Below, piece after piece: positions 51,582-62,783 of a stretch of 64,000 nucleotides of DNA (positions are counted from its first letter, which is position 1; every line of letters begins with the position of its first letter). The notes under the pieces were generated by a model. That model had not been told where the DNA came from. It did no database searches and saw nothing but the letters and a program-made list of their open reading frames with translations. The DNA is from Lucifuga dentata (lineage: Eukaryota > Chordata > Actinopteri > Ophidiiformes > Bythitidae): positions 93,126 through 157,125 of the forward strand of contig VXCM01002785.1 in assembly GCA_014773175.1 (NCBI GenBank), written 5' to 3'. A program made the position numbers and the translations under genes.

Positions 51582-54417
51582 TTGGTGCTCGATGCAAAAA
51601 AGACAAACCTGTATAAACTCATTTTTACACAAAGAGCAGGTGCAGCTGCCTTTGTTTTCACACATCTCTTCACATCTCTTTTCACTCATCTCACCTCACC
51701 TATGTATGAAGTATTTCAAAATATCACCCATCTCTTTATGCTGCCTATACCTGGAGATTGCTTTAGTATTCACGGCAAATGCCATCTTGTCCCCATTTGA
51801 GCAGCACTTTCTAACAAGCAATTTAATTAGATCAGGTTGCAAGGCTGAAAGCGCCACCACCGAGATGAGAGGAAGGGGTACATATTTGAACAAAGCCAGA
51901 TCAATGAAAATCAAGCCCTGCTGGAACATAGAGGGAAAAATGTGAAAATCTCCAGGTAGAGACAAATATTATAATCTTGACAAGGACAAAGTGTTTCATT
52001 CCTCAGAACAACTACGCAGCCCATTTTCTTTGTCTTGCATCTGTTAGTCATTCATGAGCAACGGCCTGGCCGCCCCCAGCTAGACTTCCTCTTCATTGCA
52101 GCTATGATTTATGCCTTCCTTAACTAATCAAGGGTATGATCATTTGTCAGGAGATGTGCAGGGGCCAGGGCCTTGGCAGGTCAGTGGAAGGCTGTATCTC
52201 TCATTGTGGCTCTCTTAACATCCATGGGTTAGGTCCAAGATAAGAGATGACTGGAGGCACGCCCCCTCACCTTCCACTGGTGCCCTCTGCAACATTTATC
52301 AGCAAACAAGACAAAGGAAATGCAGTTCTGATGCGTTCTGAAATAGATTAAGCCAATGTCCAGAGGAGAAAACGATAACGCTAACGAAAATCTCCATCAA
52401 GTTTCCCAAGAGCCTGTTAGTTCTTTACTGAAATTTATCACATAAGTTGGATCCAGAACACAGACATGCAATGCTATAATTTAAGATAAGATCAAATTCT
52501 GCAAATCCTCACTGGTTAAGTGGATATTTGTGCAAAAACACTGTTGGGAATCATAGGCTTATGCTGCTTGCATATTGGATTATGTTCCAGTGGGGCAGCG
52601 ACTCTGAGATCTCGTAAGCATTCTTTCTCCCCCAACACCCACACATATGAACATAAAAAATATACACACATACAGAATGCTTGCAAGAACAGCACAGGAA
52701 GTGGAAGGGGGTACAAAAGGTCAGAGCTGAAGGAATTTGGTGCTGGTGGGCCGGCATCTATTTACAACACTGACGCCTTCTTGGTGAACAGCCAGCGTGG
52801 AATGCCAAAGTGTTCTGACTTACTGGAATGGAGACTGAGGGGGTAAGGGAAGGGGGAAGAAAGAAGAGGGAGTTGGGAAGTGTCTAACAAAGGCTGCGGG
52901 TGTTATCCAATGAGGTTTTGCATAGTGACTCTGTCCAAATCAGTGATTATCCCTCAGAGATTGCTAATTAGAGTCATGAATACGCAATGCAAGCAGGAAA
53001 CAGCACAAGCTTTCTCTCGTTCTCACATTCGGCTGATCTCGCCTCTTTGGAACGGCTGTAAGGGCACAGAGGCATTTGGAAAAGGTCTGTTACTGGCCAC
53101 ACTTCACTCGAGATTCTCATCTGCACATAATTCACTTTCAAAGGGCAGAGGGGGCGGCAAAGAGAATCCTTAATTGCGCCGGAACCATGTACAACATAGA
53201 CAAATGTTTATATCTCAGCCCTCTAATGAGAAACCAATAACGGATGCAAAAAGCATTCTCTGCCTTTTCTACCCCCCCCCACAAATACACAGATACACAC
53301 ACGAGGCTATGAAAAACAGGCTCTTTTGGAGACCATCACCTCATTCATCAATAGTTGCTCAGAGTCATGCAATACTCTACTCAGCCTCTGATGCAACAAT
53401 AAATCTATTTCTATAGAAAGTAACAGCCTATATTTCTCCATTAGGCTGATTCTGTGGTAAGGGCTGAAGATGCTGGAGATTGTAATGGTCAGGCTTCTGA
53501 CAGGCTTTTTAACAGCATGTACATTGTGTCCACTAGCCAAATTGATTCAGCATTTGTAGTATGTAAACTAGACAAAGGAAACCATGTAATGTAAATTTTG
53601 CTGTATGTTAACTATGAGCAAACTTTTCAATTAAGTGATCAGGATGTTTAAACTAAAACTTACATTGCTGCTTTAAAATCCAATGCATGAATACTTGGAG
53701 CATGATTTAAATGTGTGTGGACATTATAGGAAGTTTGCATATTTTTACATCCAGTCAACCTTGTAATAGAACAAGAGGAGTAATTCTTTCAAGATGTGAG
53801 TTTATGTAATGCCTTTGTGAGAGTTTAGCATCCTTATATAAAATGGATTGCAAGTTACAGGGCAAAAAAATGAACAACAACAACCTGCCAAACACAAAAG
53901 CCACAGGAGACTATCTTCTCATCTCATCTATCTCCCACAATCCGGTGCGGTGGGCCGTCACGGCAGAGCGCCAGTCAGGCCGCTTGAATCTCGACGCAGC
54001 CTTATCTCCCAGCGGCAGTGGAGGAAACGGAGGTCCTTTAAAGGGCTGAGGTCATTTCCTCTGCCTCCGGGCTCTGGCAGGAAAAATAAAATGTCTCCAT
54101 TCGGTCAGCCCTGCTTTATTTCAAACGCCGCCACTGCCTTTTAAGAGGCCCTTGTGGGCATGGATGGCAAATGAGTGGTTTTGGGTTCTCGCAATCTATT
54201 CCTTTTCTCATTCCCTCTGCCATCCTCAATCCCCCCTCCGTTCCCTCTATGATGCAAAACCCAAATCTCTGCTGAATTTCTACAGTAAATGTGAAAGTTC
54301 AGTGACAGATATATAGACAGCAAGAGAGCGGGAGAGAAAAACAGAGGCAAAGAGAGAAGCGGTGCTATGAGAATGAAGAGAAGCATTAAAAGTAAGCTAG
54401 GGCAAGAGAGGGAGCAA

Positions 54418-54446
54418 GAAAGAGAGAGAGAGAGAGAGAGAGAGAT
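54418..54446. repeat. (AG)n microsatellite
   Basis: About 13 GA units. Confidence 0.92.
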
Positions 54447-54646
54447 GAAGAGTTGAATGCCTCCTCTTACCCACAGTGCTTGACAGCCCTAAAGCCCTTT
54501 CACAACTTCCTGTTCCCATTTCTCTGTGAACTGGGCTACATCCAAAGTGTGTGCATATTTATCGGAATGCACACTTTGACTTTGTACACATCTGTTGTGT
54601 ACACTTGTGAGAGTATGTGTGTGTGTGCCTGCAAGCTTATATGTGT

Positions 54647-54652
54647 GTGTGT

Positions 54653-54709
<57 letters not shown>
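54647..54709. repeat. (GT)n(AG)n compound microsatellite
   Basis: A short GT tract, TCAG, then about 26 AG units. Confidence 0.93.
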
Positions 54710-54710
<1 letters not shown>

Positions 54711-55820
54711 CAAGGAGTGAGGGAGTGAATCAGAGCTGAGAAGATAGAGAGGCTCGTTGAAAGGCCTGCGTGGTGTGGTGGTGGAGGAGAGCAGCCAGGA
54801 AAGGCAGACATGCTGTGATGTTAGGAGGAGGATTGATAGATCTGTTGCATGGCCACTGCTGCTTCAAGAGCCTAACACACCTCAGGCAGATGGATGGGGA
54901 GTGTGTGTGTGTGGGGGTAAGATTTGTCTTGTCGGAGGGAAGGTGTGCATGCGTTGTGATGGTTGCGTTTGAATGTGTGGGAGAAGTGTATAACATGACC
55001 TTGCGGTGCAGTTTTTGTGTGATGTGGTACTTCAAAAAGTACTCTCAGCTTTACAGCACTTGTACACACTTGTCTGGCAAGGGTAAATGTACAGATGCAC
55101 ATATAGGAGTTTGTGAATGTGCAGTAGGTGCGTGGGAGTCGCATCTTTGTTGGTTCATGTTCGTATACACACTCCCAACGCGCATTTCTCTAACATGTGA
55201 CCTGTGAGCGTAGAAAGCACTCACTGTGTTTTCTGCTCTTCCACATCACAGAGGCTCCATTCCCACGCTTCCATCTTCCATCTCATCACCTCTCAATCCC
55301 CGTCTCTCCATTTTAATTCTATTCAAAGGTGTTTTATCGGCATGACAAGAAAACCATTTGTGCCAAAGCAAAGTGCATATGAAAACATTTCCACATATAC
55401 AGTAGGTGTTGACTGAAGTCGATGGTAATTTTTAAGGCTGTAGTTTGTGATGGCGCTGAGCTGCTTTGCATTATATTGCGATGTGTTTCTAATGTCATGT
55501 ATGTAAATGAGGGTGACAAAACACTAGAAACACTGTCCAGTCCAACACAACAATACTAACAATGGTATTACCATACAACTGAACAAAAACTCTCTCTCTC
55601 TCTCTCTCTGTGTGCGTGTGCATGTGTGAGAGTATGTCAGAATAAGACATTGCCACAGGAAAAAATACAATCTTTAACAAATTCCTTAATTAATATACAT
55701 TATGAAATATGCGTATGCATTTTCACACTGTATAACGACAGCAGAAAACATGTGGATTATTGAAAAGTTTTAAAAAGCAGAGTGAGTTATTTGGTCTTTA
55801 TTTCCTCCTGGCTGATTGCC

Positions 55821-55821
<1 letters not shown>

Positions 55822-55852
<31 letters not shown>
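55822..55852. repeat. (CT)n microsatellite
   Basis: About 15 uninterrupted CT units. Confidence 0.93.
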
Positions 55853-55860
<8 letters not shown>

Positions 55861-58074
55861 AGAAATGAGTGGTCCTGACCTCTTCTCTATCCCATTTTTT
55901 GTCATGTTGTTTTGGCGGCGCGCTCACTGAGCTGAACTAAACACAAATAACACATGGGGGAGGAGAGGAGGTGGAGAAGGGGAAGAGATGGAGGAGAGAG
56001 ACGCCTGCTGTGTAACGGTGGCACCGTGTTGATAAGCTGTAGCTCTGACATTTAAACAAGTGTCAGGGTCGGGAGGTCAGAGGACTGGAAACAATACGTG
56101 ACTAGATCAGGGCTGATTTTTGCTTTGTTGCCGGGAGTAGAAAGGCACACAGACTAGCTGGCTTCAGTACACTTTCCTTCCTGATATACTGTATGCTTTG
56201 AGGGGACACCTGCTCACCTCTCACACGATACTGAGATATGGAAAAACATAAGCTGTGGCTGTGCAGTCGTGTTGGAGCTGTTTGTGTTCTTAAGCAATGG
56301 TGTCAAACTGTAATATCGTAGCAATAATTTTGCTAAGACAAAACACAGGTAAAATGCTCGGCTTGGTTATTAAAGGCTCCTACACACTGTGCTTTGGGGC
56401 TGTCGCAGAGAAAAGTTAACAAATGGATGATTGAGGAAATCTTCAGTCGTCAATCTGAAATGGTGATCCTAGCTTGAGATGCGCTCACTGTCGGCAAGCT
56501 TAGGGCTCTTGTGACCAAAGACACTTATAAGACCTGTTATCTCGGGGCCTGTTATAAGGGACCTTTCTTACATGTTATTCCCTTCTCTCTACCCAAAAAC
56601 CTAAAAAAAAAAATGAAAAAAAAAATGACAATGGCTACACATTTCGATATGTAAGATAGATTACACTTATTTTCAACGGTTATTAAAACCTCCCCCAAAC
56701 ACTTTTTCTTTCTCTTTGTATACATCTGATCATCTCCCTCACTCTCACTGGGTGCAATGCAGGACCATCCTTTTCACTCATAAAATGTGTCTACTTAGAT
56801 TTGATTCTTAGCATCACAGCAGGGCTGCATTCCAGGAGAATGACGCATGAGAAACGTGGTCTCTGACTTATTGTTCTGGCATTCTGAAGTAAAACTCGGA
56901 TCTAGCAGCTGGGCAAAGACAGCATATTTCTTCCATCATAGAAACTGGAACTATCTTTCTCACCTCTACCTATCTTTTTTCCCCATTTTTTGTCTCAGCT
57001 CCATCCACTCTTTAATCCACCCTGTCCTGTATCCTGTGACCCGAAGGTACAGTACATCCTTCCAGCTAACATGCATCCAGTCTTGTCTTTAATAGCCCAT
57101 AGGAGTCAGGAATAAAGGTCTGGTCAAGATAATCAGCCTTTTTTCAGAAGCTCCTTTCCCCAACATTTTGTCCCAGAGTCTGCCTGACAGGATAAACCCT
57201 GGCGTAGGGTGGGGTTAAGAAGGCAGCTTCACCTTGAAAGGCCACACTTCAGAGCCCAGGAAGCCACAAAAAGCAATTAAAAGTATTGATGGAACTTCAA
57301 TACCTCTTAAACAGCACTGCCAGACACCTCAGGGCAAGTAGCACACTAATCTTTTTTTTTTTTTTTNTTTTTTTTTTTTTTTTCATGTCTCCCGAACAAT
57401 CTTTCTCTCTCCTGCTTTCTTTCTTTTGGTCTTCACTCAAGACTCAAGCTGGTCTTGATCATTAGCAACTGACTGCATGAAAGAGAAATGCTTGTGAGAT
57501 GTATTTACTGCGAAGCTTGGTGGCTGAAGTGGAAATAAAGCCAGGGCTCTAAGAAGTTGAGTGTGACAGTGATCGTAATTAATGTTTATCTAATTTCAAC
57601 TACCTTGTTAGCCCTCTAATTGGTCCAGTGTGTGTGTGTTCAACCATTTAAACGTGTACGTAAGTGTGTGTGCTGAACAAATAATTTCAAAATGAGCTGC
57701 TAATGTTGTCAATGCTTTGTGTGTGCCATTTACTGTGCAGACACTAATGCCTCCCTTACAGACACACACTTGACAAAAGATTGTCTTCCATATGACAAAA
57801 CAGGAAATCGAAGAAGAGGCTGAGGCAGCAGCTGCCTGCATGCTTATCCTCTGAAGCCGCGTAGCGCCATTCTAGAGCAGGTTGTTTACCCAAAGCCTTC
57901 CTGCAGCGCTAAGCCGGCTCCTTGATAAATCACTGATTTACGGTACAAGGCTTCCTCTGCTGATGTCTAAATTTATGCCAAGGCTTGGATAGCTGTTCCT
58001 GTGACAAGACACACTCTTATGAGTGATCGTCGGTGCACCAAAACAGGGTGGGAATACAAGGCAGAAAAAACACC

Positions 58075-58082
58075 TGACTTAC
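58075..58082 (-). promoter_or_regulatory. Splice donor of the beta2 exon
   Basis: Minus-strand AAAG|GTAAGTCA is a near-perfect U1 donor match. It interrupts the glycine codon after its first base (phase 1), which fits the GC at the start of the next exon. Confidence 0.88.
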
Positions 58083-58141
58083 CTTTACACTGGTTGGTGT
58101 TCTTATCCAGAATAGCCTTGGTTGACACTATTTTTCCATAC
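58083..58141 (-). CDS. rbms3: rbms3 internal exon (RRM1, beta2 and loop)
   Basis: This 59-nt internal exon on the minus strand is flanked by a clean acceptor (TTACAG at the high-coordinate end, after a pyrimidine-rich tract) and a strong donor (GTAAGT at the low end). It consists of one base completing a preceding codon, 19 codons reading YGKIVSTKAILDKNTNQCK, and one G that starts a split glycine codon. From knowledge of the family, this is the beta2 strand and beta2-beta3 loop of RRM1 in RBMS proteins, which bind AT-rich single-stranded DNA and 3'UTR RNA. RBMS3 is mainly cytoplasmic and stabilises target mRNAs. The NTNQCK loop matches RBMS3 as I recall it, whereas RBMS1 and RBMS2 have TTNKCK. 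That is the basis for choosing the paralogue. The preceding exon, which should carry RNP2 (NLYIRGL), is not visible up to 64000. Confidence 0.88.
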
Positions 58142-58175
58142 CTGTAACAGGAGAGAAATAAGAATTTTAGTGTTT
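58142..58175 (-). promoter_or_regulatory. Splice acceptor of the beta2 exon
   Basis: On the minus strand, a stretch ending TTCTTATTTCTCTCCTGTTACAG precedes the exon, with an A-rich possible branch region (CACTAAAA) just before it. Spacing and composition are those of a normal vertebrate 3' splice site. Confidence 0.8.
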
Positions 58176-58546
58176 TTGCTTAGGCATTTCACTCAAGATT
58201 GTTGACCCATGGTTTCAGAAGGTGTCTCATTTTCATACTCTGCTATTTTGTTGCAACCAGCAATTTATAAAGTAAAGAAAATGGCAAAAGTCATTAGAAT
58301 GAGAAATCACTTGAGTTTAATAACATTATGTGTGTGGCAGACATCAAATGAATGTGCAGCCCTCTGACATTTCAAAGAGTCACTGAACATTTTCAAAAGG
58401 TCCAAAAGCTTAAAAAGAGGAACTACAGTATGTTAAATCTGTAACAAAAAGACTGCTTTCATTTTTTTTCTGTTTTTGACTGTACTGCGATTAACACAAA
58501 AATATTAAAACATAATAAACATAAACATAATAAACATATAAACATA

Positions 58547-58548
<2 letters not shown>

Positions 58549-58612
<64 letters not shown>

Positions 58613-58641
58613 CATCCATTCATCCATCCATCCATCCATCT
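58549..58641. repeat. (ATCT)n/(ATCC)n tetranucleotide array
   Basis: About 16 TATC units, then about seven ATCC units with one TTC interruption. The array lies about 400 bp upstream of the beta2 exon in the transcript. Its length suggests high polymorphism. Confidence 0.95.
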
Positions 58642-59342
58642 AGGAGAGACGACAGATTGATGGTGACTTGTACTATCTGTTTGTCTCAGCTAAAAACAGC
58701 AACATGCTGCATTGTGTTCAGGGCGTGAAGTGCATAAGCAGTGCATGTACGCTTTTGTGTGTGTGCGTGTATGTGTATGTGTTTGCCTATACACGCCAAT
58801 CTGCATGGTGTATTTGTGCGTATGCACTTCTGTTTGTACATTTACTGCACATGATTGTCTATGTGGGTGGGTGCATGTCCCTGTGTGTAAACACACAAGT
58901 GTGAACACTTCCCTGTGTGTTGAACACTCACATCGCCATGAGTGAGCAGAGAAAAGATAGCTCCACTCTGTACATTGACACACACACACACACACACACT
59001 TGTAGGGAAGAAGCAGTGGTGCATCCTGGCCCATATTTCACCAGCAGGGGATAATTGTACCATTTCTCAACGAGTGGCGGAGACTCTATTTACTGCACGC
59101 TGCGGTGGGGTGGGTGGTGGATATGAACTGATGAGCTCCAAGAGGAAAACTACTAGCTCACACACAAACACGTACAAAGACACACACATTCCCAGACCTA
59201 CACATACACTTTGCTATACTGTAGATACTGAGATTCAAACACAAATTCACACACTTAGACAACATTCAAAATCAGCAGATTATCTCTGTTCAGCAGATAA
59301 GCAGGCATTTTAGCTATAGGGATCCATTATTCCATTATACCT

Positions 59343-59364
59343 GTATATATATATATATATATAT
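59343..59364. repeat. (TA)n microsatellite
   Basis: About 11 TA units. Confidence 0.88.
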
Positions 59365-59734
59365 CAAGATGAACATGCAACACTGAGTGTTCATTCATGG
59401 AGTGCTTGCTTAGCTACCTCATTAGTTCATTAACTTAAATATAAACAGGGAGAAACACAAGCCAGTCAATTTTAGTTAAAAAATGACTATGCATACGCGT
59501 GTGTTGCTGTATTCATATGTGTTTATTTGTACACAGATGTACACCTTCTATAGTATTTGAATAGCAAAATGCATGCTTTCAGAGTGGTAAGCAGTTAGAA
59601 AGCTCAGTGCTTTTGGTACATATTGGGATAAAGTTCTTATTAAAACTTTTTGTTTAGACTCTGGGGAAGTGGTAGACAGGAGTTTCTGAAAGCCAACTGT
59701 TTGCCTCATTAAATGTTAAAGATGGCTCATCAAC

Positions 59735-59820
59735 GCATTTTATTCTTCTTCTTCTTCTTCTTAGAAGAAGAAGAATTAGAAGCATTAGAAGCATTAGAAG
59801 CACTTAGAAGCATTTTATTC
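59735..59820. repeat. (TTC)n/(GAA)n hairpin between 11-bp direct repeats
   Basis: A run of CTT triplets (59744-59762) is followed at once by AGAAGAAGAAGAAT, making a short hairpin, and then by several AGAAGCATT-type units. The 11-bp sequence GCATTTTATTC occurs at both edges (59735-59745 and 59810-59820), as in a target-site duplication or a slippage product. Confidence 0.7.
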
Positions 59821-60596
59821 ATGATCCAAATATTCACCACAAAGACACTGCAGAGATGAAATGGTGAGGTGGAGGGAGTCAGCTTCTAAGTCATAATGGA
59901 GACATATTGTAAAAGAGGAATTTGATCAGTATGTTCATGTATGTGCTGCATGCTTGGGTGTGTGTATGTGTGTGTATGCGTGTGGCTGTGGATGACCCTG
60001 CTAGCAGCTCCTTCGCCTCTCTGCCTGGCAGACCTGGGGAAGCTTTGATGTGACAGAGACAGCCCCTGTGAAGCCCTGGGTTAACATGGTGATGCTGTGG
60101 CCCGGGATGCAGAGCCTGTCTCCACTAATCCTATTTCAATCACTCTCACAGCCTCTTATCTCTGACTCTGCTGGCCCTCGGCCCTCCCCCTCCTCACGAT
60201 TCTTCTCCTCTTCCTTTCTTTCATTCTTTGTCTTATCCTCTCATTTCTCTTTTCAATACCTTTTGTATCTCTCATTATTCTCCATTTCTTCCTGCTCCAT
60301 CTATCCGTCCCTTCTTTTCTCTCTGTCTCTTCCTCTGTCTCCTCTAATAGGAATCCCTTGGCAATCATTCTGATGCCATATCAAATCAACCATAAGAAAT
60401 GAAGATGCCGGAAATGAAATTGCCTATAAAAAAAAAAAAAAATAATAATACAAGCTTTATGAGCTATTTTAGGCTGATGAAAATGTACAAATTGTGATGA
60501 CTGTAAAACATGTCATTCATTTGACAGCTGTCTGCATACTGAAATATAATAAAAAATGAAACTGAGCTCAAAGCTTCTACATTTTGAATGAGAAGC

Positions 60597-60598
<2 letters not shown>

Positions 60599-60639
<41 letters not shown>
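60599..60639. repeat. (AC)n microsatellite
   Basis: About 20 uninterrupted AC units. Confidence 0.94.
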
Positions 60640-60642
<3 letters not shown>

Positions 60643-60754
60643 AGTTAAATCTCTACATTTCTTTCTTTCCTAGCTTTCTTACTGGATGAAATGATCCAAT
60701 CGTTTTACATTTCTGCCATCAGAATGAACATGAAGTTGATCTTTGCTGTACATG

Positions 60755-60757
<3 letters not shown>

Positions 60758-60794
<37 letters not shown>
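60758..60794. repeat. (AG)n microsatellite
   Basis: About 18 uninterrupted GA units. Confidence 0.94.
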
Positions 60795-60797
<3 letters not shown>

Positions 60798-62147
60798 GGC
60801 AAGAACCACTGTTACTGTAGTTGTTGGTATACAGTGGTGGAAAGGATGGAAAGACCACCCAAGTGTCATACCGAGATTTTGACCCCAGGTTTTGGACACA
60901 CTCTCCAAAGCTCTGTGAGTGTGAGCATGTTATATGTGTATGTGTCTCACTGCACAGCTAGATACCTGCAATGACTTCAACAGTGGGTAGAGGAAACACG
61001 AAAGTAAGAACCATTTTTCCCCTCTGTAAATTTCAAAGGCAATGACACATCAACATTCAGATGTTCGTAGACACATCATAAGTGATGTTCCTGGGTATAC
61101 AGGGCGTTTAGGGCTTTTCAACCCTCCTCCAGGTGACCCAGCAGAGGATGATCAGGTCTCTGCTCGTGTTCAGGCATCATTAAGCCGCAACCCATTGTCG
61201 TCTTCAGCCACAGCCATCTTAAGGGTCTTTCTGCTGATCAATGTTAGAACAGATGACTTTTCTTCTCTTAACCCCTACTATGCTGAGTGTGTTAGAGCTC
61301 CATAAAGGGATTGGCCAGTAAAGCCCCGCAACCCATTTCAGTCACCCCAAGACCTTTACACATGTTGGACCTTGGATCACAACTGTTTCTTCACTAACAC
61401 CTTAATCCAGAACCTTTCAGGTGTTTGGCAGGGTGTCTAACAGCTCCTGCATTGTAATATGAGAGATCTTTAAACTGTTAGCAATATAATACACCAAACT
61501 GCTACATTCAGCACCTTTAAAGCACCTGTGTGGGGAGCGACTAGGTGTAAAATGCACACTATAGAGAAAAATAACTATAATTTATCACCTATCGTAAGCC
61601 TTAACAAGAAATAAGTAGCAGAGGATGTTTAATGTATATAGCTGCAGCCTAAAAAGATGCAGCCTAAACAGTCCTCTGCATGTAGGAGCAGGTGCCGCAA
61701 ATACCCACCATCCATACTTACTATTTGCTCTGTGCAGCAAAGTTTCCAAAGGGATTTCATAAGCTTGAAAAGTAAACTGCTCCTCTCCAAAGATTTACAC
61801 ATCATTTAAATGTAGCATTTCTACCAATAAATTTATGAAGTGACAACTTTTCTACCAATTTGCCAGCAGTGAGCAATTGTAAAAAGTATCAGCTGACAAA
61901 TACTGAAAGATTAGTAGTAGAGGTTTTACTGTGAGTGTTCATCAGTAAAACCTCATTTAGAGATGAAAACTTCAAAAAAATCATGAGTGCAGTGAACTTG
62001 CATGCAGTACATCTTCATGACATAACAGGTTAAAGGCTGATTTTTCTCATTTTCAGCACTGAAACAGGCATGATCAGTGTTTTCTAATGCTCACTAGCCA
62101 GCAGCAGGCATATATATATATATATGGAATTGCTGGATAGCACTTTT

Positions 62148-62530
62148 ACCTCCACCAAGCAGGTAGTGGCTTTTTTTTTTTTTTTTTTTTNTTTTTTTTT
62201 TTTTTTTTTTTAATCAAAAGGATATGCTTATTTTATTGGCTGGATCACACAAGAAACCTAAAGCTTTTACAGTAAAGGGGGGTTATTGGGGATTTTGTTG
62301 GTCTTGGTGGAGGTATGCACTCTCTAAGGGCCTTCTTCTTTGTCTGCTTGTTTGTTAGCAGGATATTTCGAAAAGTTATGGGTGGATTTGGGGACATAGA
62401 TAATGTCAAAAGGAAAAAGATATTAAATTGTGGAGGTGATCTGGATCATATTCTGGATCCAGGAGAATCTTTTAGCCCATAAAATCATTGGCAGAGGTGT
62501 GTGCTCTCTGAGTGCCTTCCTGTTTGTCAT
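62148..62530. mobile_element. Decayed fish interspersed repeat
   Basis: ACCTCCACCAAG (62148-62159) is the perfect inverted complement of CTTGGTGGAGGT (62303-62314). The stretch after it, with GTTAGCAGGAT, GATCTGGATCATATTCTGGATCCAGG and a second GCAGAGGTGTGTGCTCTCTGAGTGCC, resembles a very common teleost repeat with the phrase TGGCGGAGGTATGCGCTCT. It is degenerate, appears to hold partial copies in series, and is interrupted by a poly-T run with an N at 62191. Confidence 0.55.
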
Positions 62531-62731
62531 ATTTTTATATCCACAACATAACACAATTTTATACAATGCATTTCACTTTGCATACTAGCATGTTTGATAA
62601 TCCAGGAGACAGGCGTCACTGGCACACACACAGAAGACATGGAAGAAAAGGAATATGATTTCTTTACATGCTCCATCAAAGAGACAAAGCAGAAAGGGGA
62701 AATAGAAATAGCCAAATATGTGCATATGTAG

Positions 62732-62735
<4 letters not shown>

Positions 62736-62781
<46 letters not shown>
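62736..62781. repeat. (GT)n microsatellite
   Basis: About 22 uninterrupted GT units, ending in GCGCAG. Confidence 0.94.

Positions 62782-62783
<2 letters not shown>

Larger units (their letters stand above)
44287..58082 (-). other. rbms3: rbms3 intron within RRM1 (phase 1)
   Basis: This 13,796-bp intron separates the two recognised exons and splits the glycine codon of the RNP1 motif. It contains no supported exon or nested gene. Its content is microsatellites (45113-45156, 45268-45309, 45722-45770, 46020-46046, 46150-46205, 51197-51581, 54418-54446, 54655-54708, 55822-55852), five single-N joins, a small nested inverted repeat at 45430-45472 and a GC-richer block at about 53935-54140. Confidence 0.8.

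Noticed and set aside
51397..51945. Plus-strand open frame of 182 codons
   Set aside because: Built on a duplicated (AC)n(AG)n block across the N at 51507; the remainder has no recognisable domain.
56370..56580. Possible DNA transposon fragment beginning near GGCTCCTACACACTGTGC
   Set aside because: The opening phrase resembles some fish transposon ends, but no matching inverted end or target duplication was found.
61042..61305. Plus-strand open frame of 87 codons with protein-like composition
   Set aside because: It looks somewhat like decayed coding sequence but matches no family I can name and does not encode the expected upstream RBMS exon on either strand.
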